Assembly: GCF_003258315.1 (NCBI RefSeq)
Contig: NZ_CP030032.1
Location: 162,001-226,000 of the forward strand
DNA length: 64,000 bases
From: Bradymonas sediminis
Lineage (GTDB): Bacteria; Myxococcota_A; Bradymonadia; Bradymonadales; Bradymonadaceae
Direction of reading: 5' to 3'
This document shows positions 9,601 to 16,571 of the stretch, piece by piece. The notes under the pieces were generated by a model, which was not told where the DNA came from, did no database searches, and saw nothing but the letters and a program-made list of their open reading frames with translations. Every line of letters begins with the position of its first letter. The first letter of the stretch is position 1. The translations under genes were made by a program, and so were the position numbers.

Positions 9601-10408
9601 GCTGGATATCCCGAACGCGAATACCATCATCATCGACCGCTGCGACCTGTTCGGCCTAAGCCAACTGTATCAGTTGCGCGGGCGGGTCGGGCGCGGGTCG
9701 GAGCGCGCGTTCGCGTATCTGCTTATTCCGCCGAATCGCCTGCTCCCCAAGGATGCCCAGGCGCGCCTGGAGGTGATTCAGACGCACACCGAGTTGGGCA
9801 GCGGGTTCCAGGTCGCGACCTATGACCTGGAGATTCGCGGGGCGGGCAGCCTGCTCGGCGACAGCCAGTCGGGGCATGTGCAGGCGGTCGGGTTGGACCT
9901 GTATACCGAGCTTTTGGAGGAGACGATCAACGAGATGCGCGGGCTGGACGGGGACCAGGACATCGAGCCGGAGGTCAATATGCCGGTCGAGGCGTTTATC
10001 CCGTCGTCGTATATCGAGGCGACGTCGCTGCGCCTGATGTTCTACAAGCGCTTCTCGCTGGCGCGCACGCGCGACGAGCTCTTCGATGTGTTCGACGAGT
10101 TGGTGGACCGGTTCGGCAAGCCGCCCGAAGAGGTGCGCAACCTGCGCGACGTCATCGCGATCAAGGCGGCGTGTCGCCAGCTCAGCGCCACGCGCTTTGA
10201 CTGCGGGCCGAGCGCCATCAGCATCGAGCTCGACCCGCGCACGAGCCTCGCGCCCGAGAAGGTCGTCGCGTTTATCCACGAGACCCGCGGCCGGCTGCGC
10301 CTGACCGAGGAGATGAAGCTTATCTTCTCGCTGACCCCCGAGGAGTCGGCGCGCCCGCTGGAGACCAGCCGCGCGTTTGTGGAGAAGTTGCTTAATTACC
10401 GGGCGTAG
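6674..10408 (+). CDS. mfd: Transcription-repair coupling factor Mfd
   Basis: 1244 residues, slightly longer than the usual 1150 because of a Gln/Glu-rich N-terminal extension of about 50 residues. Mfd is a DNA translocase that removes RNA polymerase stalled at lesions and recruits UvrA. The UvrB-like N-terminal module comes first (VHYPDFDIGPYHSASPERK near 140). Next is the CarD-like RNA-polymerase-interaction domain, LKPGDYVVHVDFGIGKYHG near 580. The RecG-like motor has Walker A CGDVGFGKTE and motif II DEEQRFGV, followed by SATPIPRTLQ and QLRGRVGRG. The C-terminal TRCF domain ends the protein. A GGAAGG ribosome site precedes the ATG. It stands alone as its own unit. Confidence 0.97.
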   Translation: MSSENSSDYPEQLTMSDALLAGKTMATEADAQQLEIKEAQQQQEQSRLEPDFEGRYPIDDLMERLGVDGEDAGPAHLQISGASGALRACILADLSHRIHRPLVILSASEGDARELADDLGVFVLSDSEPYEGLLDQVVHYPDFDIGPYHSASPERKLMMQRLGVLHLLGGEHPPRYTVAPVAAALRKTIGRESMRAFTRRYELGDEMANEDLRVYLANSGYGEVAVVEDPGTFAIRGDIIDIFVPASAYPMRVERWGDEVNEIRSFNPETQRTVEEHLSVEIIPARQEILDEQLVRDSRGRLRALAESLGYSSRKVREITMDLEAGLHFIGIDALLPALHAEVNDLLDYIPENALVVLVEPEAALQEAQNLIENQRAEYAREIEKGELVFPVDQYYREAPEMLGWVEGRTERLEFRRVAMHRAKTPKATEEMAFALARREDSFVFSARPNTDVVRLRKENRGVQATIEALVEQLQQWKQNYGRICFACRTAGQVDRLVSLLKSYGEDAMEMEPPIDVGEPVPPPAGLIEVYKATISAGFRSEHLGLCLISGEEVFGKRVATRETKSITEHAEITHFRDLKPGDYVVHVDFGIGKYHGLVNLEVAEINADFLHLEYADGAKLYIPVHRLGKVQKYIGSASDSLRLDKMGGSSWERTKDRVKEQIREIAGDLLRLYAQRDLARGYRFSAPDDYYREFEEDFPFEETPDQARAIRDTLSDMQGKRPMDRLVCGDVGFGKTEVAIRAAMKAVMDGKQVAVLVPTTILCEQHRISFRKRCEKFGARVEAISRFRTPKEAKEIMADTADGKVDILIGTHRLLSDNVNFRDLGLLIVDEEQRFGVTHKDKIKKMRTNIDVLTLSATPIPRTLQMSLLGIRDLSIIATPPHNRLAVRTHVAKLSDGILREAIMREISRGGQVFVVHNRVKTIDALAERIGELVPEARISVGHGQMSETALEDVMLSYIEGETNVLVSTAIIESGLDIPNANTIIIDRCDLFGLSQLYQLRGRVGRGSERAFAYLLIPPNRLLPKDAQARLEVIQTHTELGSGFQVATYDLEIRGAGSLLGDSQSGHVQAVGLDLYTELLEETINEMRGLDGDQDIEPEVNMPVEAFIPSSYIEATSLRLMFYKRFSLARTRDELFDVFDELVDRFGKPPEEVRNLRDVIAIKAACRQLSATRFDCGPSAISIELDPRTSLAPEKVVAFIHETRGRLRLTEEMKLIFSLTPEESARPLETSRAFVEKLLNYRA

Positions 10409-10575
10409 GGGCGGGCGGCGCGCGCGTGGCCCGCGCGCTGCTTCACGTTTATCGCTCACTGGGCTAAACTCCGGGCGAGCTACGATTCTTTCAAAAATAT
10501 CCGATGCGTGGCGCGCGTTGATTGGGTAGACTATGCGCGCCCCTGAGATAACCAACTAAGCGATGAGGAATGCTC

Positions 10576-11568
10576 TTGAGTGCTGACAAGGTGAGCGGTG
10601 AGGCGAGTTTTTTGTCCGATGCGCAGATTGATGCGCTCGATTTTTCGGGGCTCGCGCCGGCGCACGCGCTCGAGGAAGACGAGCCTATCACGCGCGCCGA
10701 GGGCTTCTGGAATAGCTTCGATGATGTGCATCTTTTCTGGCAATCCTGGGCGCCCGAGGGCGGGCCGACGCGCGGGGTCATCGCGCTGATGCATGGGTTT
10801 GGGGAGCACTCGGCGCGCTATGAGCACGTGGCCGGGGCGTTGTGTCGGGCGGGCTATGCGGTGATGGCGATCGACGCGCGCGGGCATGGACGAAGCGGCG
10901 GAAAGCGCGCGCACGTGAAGTCATTCTCCGACTATGTGCGCGACTATGAGCTGCTTATTATGCATGCCCGGGCGCAGTGGCCGGCGCAGAAGCTCTTTAG
11001 CTTTGGGCATTCCAACGGCGGGTTGATCGTGTTGAGCTATGCGCTCACGCAGCCCAAGGATGTCAGCGGGTTTGTGGTCAGCAGCCCGGCCTGCAAATTG
11101 GCGGTCAAGGTCAACCCGATCAAGGCGGCGGCCGGACGATTGATGAGCGATATCTGGCCGTCGCTCACGCTGCCCAACGGCATTGACGCGGAGTGGGTCA
11201 GCCACCTCAAGGAAGTTACGGACGGCTATAAGGCCGATCCGCTGGGGCTGTCGGTCGTGTCGGCGCGCTGGTTTACCGAGGTGTTAAGCGCCCAGGAAGA
11301 GCTGATGAAGCGCGCGAATACGCTGACCCAACCGTTCCTCTTCTTGCTGGCCGGCACCGACCGCCTGGTCGACGTGAAGGCGGCCGAGGAGGTCTTTCAT
11401 AAGATGGGCAGCGACGAGCGCGAGCTGGAGATCTACCCGAAGCTCTATCACGAGATTTTGAACGAAGAGCCGTGGGCGGACATCTTGCGCCGGATGATTC
11501 GTTGGACGGAGAAATACCGTGAGAAGGCAGCCGACGCGCCGGGCGACGCCGCTGGGGAGAAAGGATGA
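10576..11568 (+). CDS. Alpha/beta hydrolase (monoacylglycerol-lipase-like)
   Basis: About 330 residues with an alpha/beta-hydrolase fold. The oxyanion region is LMHGFGEHSARY, the nucleophile elbow GHSNGG (Ser146 from this start), the acid AGTDRLVD and the catalytic His in LYHEILNE. The GxxHxxGRSGG segment (IDARGHGRSGG) and the HGFGEHSARYEHVA signature match lysophospholipase/monoacylglycerol lipase-type enzymes, so a lipid ester substrate is likely but not proven. I prefer the TTG at 10576, which has AGGA 6 bases upstream; an ATG at 10570 in the same frame has no room for a ribosome site. It overlaps the next gene by 4 bases (ATGA), so the two are co-translated. Confidence 0.88.
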   Translation: MSADKVSGEASFLSDAQIDALDFSGLAPAHALEEDEPITRAEGFWNSFDDVHLFWQSWAPEGGPTRGVIALMHGFGEHSARYEHVAGALCRAGYAVMAIDARGHGRSGGKRAHVKSFSDYVRDYELLIMHARAQWPAQKLFSFGHSNGGLIVLSYALTQPKDVSGFVVSSPACKLAVKVNPIKAAAGRLMSDIWPSLTLPNGIDAEWVSHLKEVTDGYKADPLGLSVVSARWFTEVLSAQEELMKRANTLTQPFLFLLAGTDRLVDVKAAEEVFHKMGSDERELEIYPKLYHEILNEEPWADILRRMIRWTEKYREKAADAPGDAAGEKG

Positions 11569-13184
11569 CTCAATTGGCGCCCAATATACGAATGAAGGCA
11601 CGGCTGTGGGCGGGGGGCGCGCGGCGCTGTCTGGTGGTGTGTTGTCTGCTCATCCTGTGCATCGGCGCCTTGAGTTGCGACCCGAAGACGTTCGGTGAAG
11701 CCGAGCGGCGCGAGGTCGACACCGTGTTGAGCACGGGCATTGGTTTCTCCTCCGACCCCTACGTGCAGGCGGAGACGCTGCGGGTGCTCGAGATCATCGG
11801 GAACCCGGCGCTCAATCATCACGCCGAGGCGTTGGTGGAGAGCAGCCCGTCGCCGATGGTGCGGGTCGCCGCGCTGCGTGTTTTATTGGCCAATGATTAT
11901 AAAGATATTCGGCGCGTGGCGGTGCGCAGTTTTAATGAGGCCAAGTCGCCCGAGAAGATGGCGATCCTGGAGGCGGTCTCGGAGTACGGCTCCGCCCAAC
12001 TTCGGCGGGTGCTGACCGGGCGCGCTCTTAATAGCAGCGACCCGAAGCTGCGCCGGGTGGCGTTTGAGCAGGGGCCGCTGAGCCGGCTGCGCCAGGCTCA
12101 GGCGCAGAAAAAAACGACCTACCTGCAGAACACGCTGTTCCCCGAGATCGGTCAATTTATCGATGACTCGGACCCGGTGCTCGGGGCGATGGCGCTGCGT
12201 GCGTTGGTGGAGGCGGGCGAGGAGGAGCGGGCGCAGCCGATGTTGGCGGCGCTGAGCGATCCGAAGGCGCCGCGGGCCAAACGCCTGGCGGCGGCCGAGA
12301 TCCTGGGGCGCGCGCGGGTGGCCGCGGCGAGCGATAGTTTTCAGGCGATCGTCGACTCGACTCAGATAGGCTCGACCGGCCTTCTGGTCGTGCCCGAGCG
12401 CATCGATAAGGCGTTGGTCCGCGCGGCAACGCTGGGGCTGGTGGCAAATGGCAATACCGACTTGCTGGTCCAGGCGCAGTCCTATCTGGAGAACGCCAGC
12501 GTCGCCGAAGCCATCGAGGTGCTCGAAGCGCTGAGCGCGAATCCGTCCGAAGACGCGGCCATTACGCTCAAGATTGCGATGCAGGATGCGCGCCCCGAAG
12601 TGCGCGACGTGGCGGTTGATTTCTACGCGGGCCATAAATTCGCCGAGGCGTCGGCGTTTATGGAGATTATGGCGCAGAGCGATTTCGCGACGCGCCGGCT
12701 TTTGGCCGAGGAGTTGGCGACCCACTATCCGAAGCAATGGGCCAAAGACCTGGCGGCGAAGCTCGGCGAGAAGGAAGGGCGCCTGGAGACGTTGGCGCTG
12801 CTGAGGGATGTGGTCGACAACGACGCTCAAAATAAGGTCCTGGAGCATCTTCTTGAGCCACTCAGCGCCCTCGCCGGGGCCGGCGAGGAAAAGGAGAACG
12901 CGTTGGCTGCGCTGCTGCTGCTGCGGGTTAAGGACGACGCCCAGACCCGGGCGTTGGTCGCGGCGGTCGAGGAGCCGGCGACGCATTACGCCTATCTTGA
13001 GCACCTTGTGCGCAGCGCGCCGCGCGAGAATGTGGAGTATTTCCGCGAGAACCTGCACTACGGCGACCTGTACGTGGTGCGCCTGATGAGCGCGGCGGGG
13101 ATGCTGTTGGCTTTTGAGGCGGGGGCAGCGCAGAAGGACGAGCCGGCCGAGGGGGCGCCGGGGTTGCCAGTGGCGGCCGAATAG
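11565..13184 (+). CDS. HEAT-repeat lipoprotein
   Basis: 539 residues. The N-terminal signal sequence ends in a lipobox, GALSC, with Cys38 as the lipidated residue. The rest is alpha-helical and rich in repeated units of about 30 residues of HEAT/armadillo type: VQAETLRVLEIIGNP, PMVRVAALRVLLAND, PVLGAMALRALVEAGE, PEVRDVAVDFYAGHKF. Such scaffolds bind other proteins; no enzymatic motif is visible. A GGGGAG...AGG ribosome site lies inside the end of the upstream hydrolase gene, which it overlaps by 4 bases. The pair probably acts together at the membrane, though the function is not known. A strong bidirectional terminator follows. Confidence 0.85.
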   Translation: MTQLAPNIRMKARLWAGGARRCLVVCCLLILCIGALSCDPKTFGEAERREVDTVLSTGIGFSSDPYVQAETLRVLEIIGNPALNHHAEALVESSPSPMVRVAALRVLLANDYKDIRRVAVRSFNEAKSPEKMAILEAVSEYGSAQLRRVLTGRALNSSDPKLRRVAFEQGPLSRLRQAQAQKKTTYLQNTLFPEIGQFIDDSDPVLGAMALRALVEAGEEERAQPMLAALSDPKAPRAKRLAAAEILGRARVAAASDSFQAIVDSTQIGSTGLLVVPERIDKALVRAATLGLVANGNTDLLVQAQSYLENASVAEAIEVLEALSANPSEDAAITLKIAMQDARPEVRDVAVDFYAGHKFAEASAFMEIMAQSDFATRRLLAEELATHYPKQWAKDLAAKLGEKEGRLETLALLRDVVDNDAQNKVLEHLLEPLSALAGAGEEKENALAALLLLRVKDDAQTRALVAAVEEPATHYAYLEHLVRSAPRENVEYFRENLHYGDLYVVRLMSAAGMLLAFEAGAAQKDEPAEGAPGLPVAAE

Positions 13185-13222
13185 ACGCCAGAGCAAATAG
13201 GGGCCGCTGAGCGTCCCAAGAT

Positions 13223-13262
13223 AAAAAGCCCCGCCACGTGTGCGAACGTGGCGGGGCTTTTT
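13223..13262. terminator. Bidirectional intrinsic terminator
   Basis: A long perfect stem (AAAAAGCCCCGCCACGT paired with ACGTGGCGGGGCTTTTT, loop GTGCGA region) has a T-run on both strands. It lies between the convergent HEAT lipoprotein and superoxide dismutase genes and can stop transcripts from both. Confidence 0.93.
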
Positions 13263-13293
13263 ATTGAGCGCAAATGCTCGCTAGGAGGGCCTA

Positions 13294-13923
13294 TTATTTC
13301 TTGGGAAAGTTATAGGCTTTTGCGTTCGCGAAGTTCTGCGCGACGTTCTCCCAGTTCACGATTTTGAAGAAGTTCTCAACATAATCGCCGCGCTTATTCT
13401 GGTATTTCAGGTAATAAGCATGCTCCCACACGTCGAGGACGAGCAGGGGGATCTGGTTGTTAACGAAGTTCTTCTGGTGGTTCTCAGCCGCCACGGTCGT
13501 GAGGTAGCCGCCTTCGGGGCTCCAGACCAGGAATCCCCACCCGTTGCCTTCGACCGTTTTAGCGGCGGCGGCGAATTGGGCTTTGAGGTTCTCAAGGCTG
13601 CCGAAGTCTTTTTCGATCTGCTTGGCGAGGTCGCCGGAGGGATCTTTATAGTCTCCCGGGGGGCACATATTGCGCCAGAAGAGCGTGTGATTGACGTGGC
13701 CCGAGCCGTGGAACGCCAGGCGGCGCTGGATATCGGCAATCTTCGAGAAATCGCCGGATTCACGCGCCGCAGCCAGGTCGGCCTCGGCCTTATTCAACCC
13801 ATTCACGTAGCCGTTATGATGGATATCGTGGTGCAAACGCATCGTTTGCTCGTCGATAAAGGGCTCAAGTGCGTCGTATGCGTAGGGAAGCTCAGGAAGT
13901 TTGTGTTCGCCGTAATGACCCAT
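13294..13923 (-). CDS. Superoxide dismutase (Fe/Mn family)
   Basis: 209 residues, the normal length. It converts superoxide to oxygen and hydrogen peroxide. All four metal ligands are present: His31 (LHHDIHHNGYV), His79 (NHTLFW), and Asp164 and His168 (DVWEHAYYLKYQNKR). The NGWGFLVW segment of the second domain is also intact. No signal peptide is visible, so it should be cytoplasmic. The metal (Fe or Mn) cannot be decided by eye. A GGAG site precedes the ATG. It is a single-gene unit ending at a shared terminator. Confidence 0.96.
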   Translation of the reverse strand: MGHYGEHKLPELPYAYDALEPFIDEQTMRLHHDIHHNGYVNGLNKAEADLAAARESGDFSKIADIQRRLAFHGSGHVNHTLFWRNMCPPGDYKDPSGDLAKQIEKDFGSLENLKAQFAAAAKTVEGNGWGFLVWSPEGGYLTTVAAENHQKNFVNNQIPLLVLDVWEHAYYLKYQNKRGDYVENFFKIVNWENVAQNFANAKAYNFPKK

Positions 13924-14159
13924 TCATTTTCTCCATTCAGTGTGGGTAAATTGTTAGTTCCAGGTGCGACGTGCAGGGAACATAAGCCGCGAAGCCTCGG
14001 AGTCAAGCGATGAGTGCAAAAAACTCGGTTCGCCCCGAAATCTCGGGACTTCCGGGCGCTTGTGACTAGCTTTGGCGTAACATTTTTTGCCACCCCGACT
14101 TATGCTATTGATAGGCCAATAATTTCGCAGTGGCGGCGCATCAATCGAATGGAGATAAG

Positions 14160-15683
14160 ATGAGTGTAATTAGGAAGACCAGTCCCGTCACCGGGGAGGT
14201 GTTGGGGGAGTTCGAGATCAGCACCCCCGAGCAGGTCAATGAGGCGGTGGCGCGGGCGCGCGAGGCGTCGGTGGCCTGGCGAAACCGCACGATGGACGAG
14301 CGCTTCGAGGTGCTCGAGCGGATGCGCGCGATTATTGACCGGCGCGGCGAGGAGTTCGCGCGTCGGATCAGCGAGGATACGGGCAAGGCGCTGCTGGACG
14401 CGCTGATGACCGAGATGCTGGTGGTGCCGCTATTTATCGACCATTATCGGCGCAACGCCGAGAAGATTCTCAAGACTGAGAAGGTCTGGCCGGGGATGCT
14501 CTTTCCGGGCAAAAAGGCGCATATCGAGTATTTTCCGATGGGCGTCATCGGCGTGATCGCGCCGTGGAACTTCCCATTTCAGTTGTCGATGGTGCCGGTG
14601 ATTTCGGCGATTATCGGCGGCAATACGGTTGTGCTTAAACCCTCGGAGGTCACGCCGCTGACCGGTGAGCTGATCCGCGAACTCTGCGAGGAAGCGAAGG
14701 TTCCCCGGGGCGTCATTGAAGTGGTGCAGGGCGATGGCAGCACCGGCGCGGCGCTGGTCGAGGCCGATATCGACATGGTCTTCTTCACCGGGTCGGTCAA
14801 CACGGGCCGAAAGGTAATGGCCGCGGCGTCGAAGAAGCCGATCCCGGTGGAGCTGGAGTTGGGCGGCAAGGACGCGATGATCGTGTGCGCCGACGCGAAC
14901 CTCAAACGCGCCGCCAAGGGCGCGATGTGGGGCGCGCTGGTCAACGGCGGGCAGATGTGCACCTCGGTGGAGCGCCTCTTTGTGGTCGAGTCGGTGCACG
15001 ACGAATTCGTCGAATTATTGCGCGCCGAAATGGAGGCGATCGTGGTCGGCGATACCCAGGACGTCGACATGGGCGCGATCACCTTCGCCCCGCAGCTCAA
15101 GACGATCGAGGAGCACCTGGCCGAGGCCAAGAAGGCCGGCGCCAATATCGTGTGCGGCGGCGAGCGCATCGACCGCCCAGGCATGTTCTTTTCGCCGACG
15201 CTGGTCACCGGCGTGGACCCCGAGATGTTGATCTACCGCGAAGAGACCTTCGGCCCGGTGCTGCCGGTCATCAAGGTGGCCAGCGAAGAGGAGGCGGTTC
15301 GCCTGGCCAATGACCACCAATACGGGCTGACCGGGTCGGTGTGGACCTCGGATATCGACAAGGGGCGGCGCATCGCGTCGCAGATGGAGTGCGGGCAGGT
15401 CGGCATCAACGACCTGGTGCAGTCGGTGGGCAATCCGAAGTTGCCCTTTGGCGGCGTGAAGTCTAGCGGCTTCGGGCGCTACCACGGCGACGAGGGTCTG
15501 CTGACCTTTATGCACGCCAAGGCGGTGATGATCTCGAGCGGGCGCTTCGATAGCGAGGCGGTCTGGTTCCCCTATCACGGAAAATATGGGGCGATGACGC
15601 GTCTCTTTCACTCGGTGCTTGGCGGGCAGCTATTGGGGATGGGGAAGGCTTTTGTCGACTTGCTGCGCACGCCCAAAGACTGA
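14160..15683 (+). CDS. NAD(P)-dependent aldehyde dehydrogenase
   Basis: About 507 residues. The ATG at 14160 is preceded by GGAG at a good distance, so I prefer it over an upstream GTG. Aldehyde dehydrogenases oxidise aldehydes to acids. The Rossmann part contains APWNFPFQLSMVPVISAI and the FFTGSVNTGRK cofactor loop. The general-base Glu is in LELGGKDAMIV and the catalytic Cys in NGGQMCTSVERLF. The EETFGPVLPVI and LPFGGVKSSGFGRYHGDEG segments complete the family signature. The C-terminal extension (about 40 residues after the G-Y-G motif, with a hydrophobic stretch LFHSVLGGQLLGMGKAF) suggests membrane association, as seen in fatty-aldehyde dehydrogenases. The physiological substrate is unknown. 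Confidence 0.94.
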   Translation: MSVIRKTSPVTGEVLGEFEISTPEQVNEAVARAREASVAWRNRTMDERFEVLERMRAIIDRRGEEFARRISEDTGKALLDALMTEMLVVPLFIDHYRRNAEKILKTEKVWPGMLFPGKKAHIEYFPMGVIGVIAPWNFPFQLSMVPVISAIIGGNTVVLKPSEVTPLTGELIRELCEEAKVPRGVIEVVQGDGSTGAALVEADIDMVFFTGSVNTGRKVMAAASKKPIPVELELGGKDAMIVCADANLKRAAKGAMWGALVNGGQMCTSVERLFVVESVHDEFVELLRAEMEAIVVGDTQDVDMGAITFAPQLKTIEEHLAEAKKAGANIVCGGERIDRPGMFFSPTLVTGVDPEMLIYREETFGPVLPVIKVASEEEAVRLANDHQYGLTGSVWTSDIDKGRRIASQMECGQVGINDLVQSVGNPKLPFGGVKSSGFGRYHGDEGLLTFMHAKAVMISSGRFDSEAVWFPYHGKYGAMTRLFHSVLGGQLLGMGKAFVDLLRTPKD

Positions 15684-15907
15684 CCCCTTCGTGAATCGCT
15701 TGCCCCTGAAGTCTGGCCTGCTGAGGCCGCGCTCGCCCCTGAAAGTATGGGGAAAGACCCACGAGTGCCTAGCTTTGAGGGGCGAGCGATTTATTTGCGT
15801 TCTGCAGGGAAAGCGGCATACTTCCGCGGTGTATTTGCCCCGAGAAATGGGCGCAATATTGTCCATATTTGCTTGAAATTTAAGATAATTCGGCATCCAG
15901 AATACGT

Positions 15908-16546
15908 ATGACTGCAAATGACGAAAAACTCAGCCGGCGCGAGCAACGACGCGAAGACCGGCGCGACGAGATCAAGGCGGCGGGTGTACATATCTTTGCC
16001 AAGCATGGGTATCATGCGGCTAAGGTCTCCCAGATCGTCAAGGAAGTCGGCGTCGCTCAGGGCACTTTCTACCTGTATTTCGAGGGGAAAGAGCCGCTGT
16101 TCGGCGAGATTTTAAACGACTTCTTGGCGATGGTGGTGGGGACGATCGCGGATTGGGAGCCGTCTGATCTCGACACCCGTGAGGCATTGCGCGGCGACCT
16201 GACTCGCGTCGGGTTGATGCTGACCGACGTGCTCACGGAGAACCCCGAGCACACTCAGATCTTCTTTCGCGAAGCCCTCACCGTGTCCAAAGAATTTAAG
16301 GAGATGATCCGCGAGTTCTACGAGACCCTGGGCGCGATGCTCAGCAGCTTCAACGCGATCCTCTTCGATCGTGGGCTTATCGCTCGGCGAAATAACCGCG
16401 TCCTGGCCTATATGACCATCGGCATGGTGGAGCGGGTGATTCAGGAATATGTGGTGCACGGCGTGCTGGATGATATTCCGGCGCGCGAGGTCGTGGAGAA
16501 TCTGGTGCTTCTGTATCTTGAAGGGACGGCACCTCCGGCTGAATAA
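15908..16546 (+). CDS. TetR/AcrR-family transcriptional regulator
   Basis: 212 residues. The N-terminal 60 residues form a TetR helix-turn-helix (IKAAGVHIFAKHGYHAAK, then VSQIVKEVGVAQGTFYLYF) and the rest is the helical ligand-binding and dimer domain. TetR proteins usually repress a neighbouring gene until a small hydrophobic molecule binds. The next gene starts only 25 bases downstream and encodes a rifampin-phosphotransferase-like enzyme, so the regulator probably controls this pair. A near-palindrome CTTGAAATTTAAG lies at 15872-15884, just upstream of the ATG, and could be its operator, but that is weak evidence. Confidence 0.93.
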   Translation: MTANDEKLSRREQRREDRRDEIKAAGVHIFAKHGYHAAKVSQIVKEVGVAQGTFYLYFEGKEPLFGEILNDFLAMVVGTIADWEPSDLDTREALRGDLTRVGLMLTDVLTENPEHTQIFFREALTVSKEFKEMIREFYETLGAMLSSFNAILFDRGLIARRNNRVLAYMTIGMVERVIQEYVVHGVLDDIPAREVVENLVLLYLEGTAPPAE

Positions 16547-16571
16547 TCTTGGCTAAAAATTAGGAAGCCCC

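Noticed and set aside
15731-15787. 10-bp inverted repeat GCTCGCCCCT / AGGGGCGAGC after the aldehyde dehydrogenase gene
   Set aside because: The loop is 37 bases and no T-run follows, so it is neither a clear terminator nor a convincing operator.
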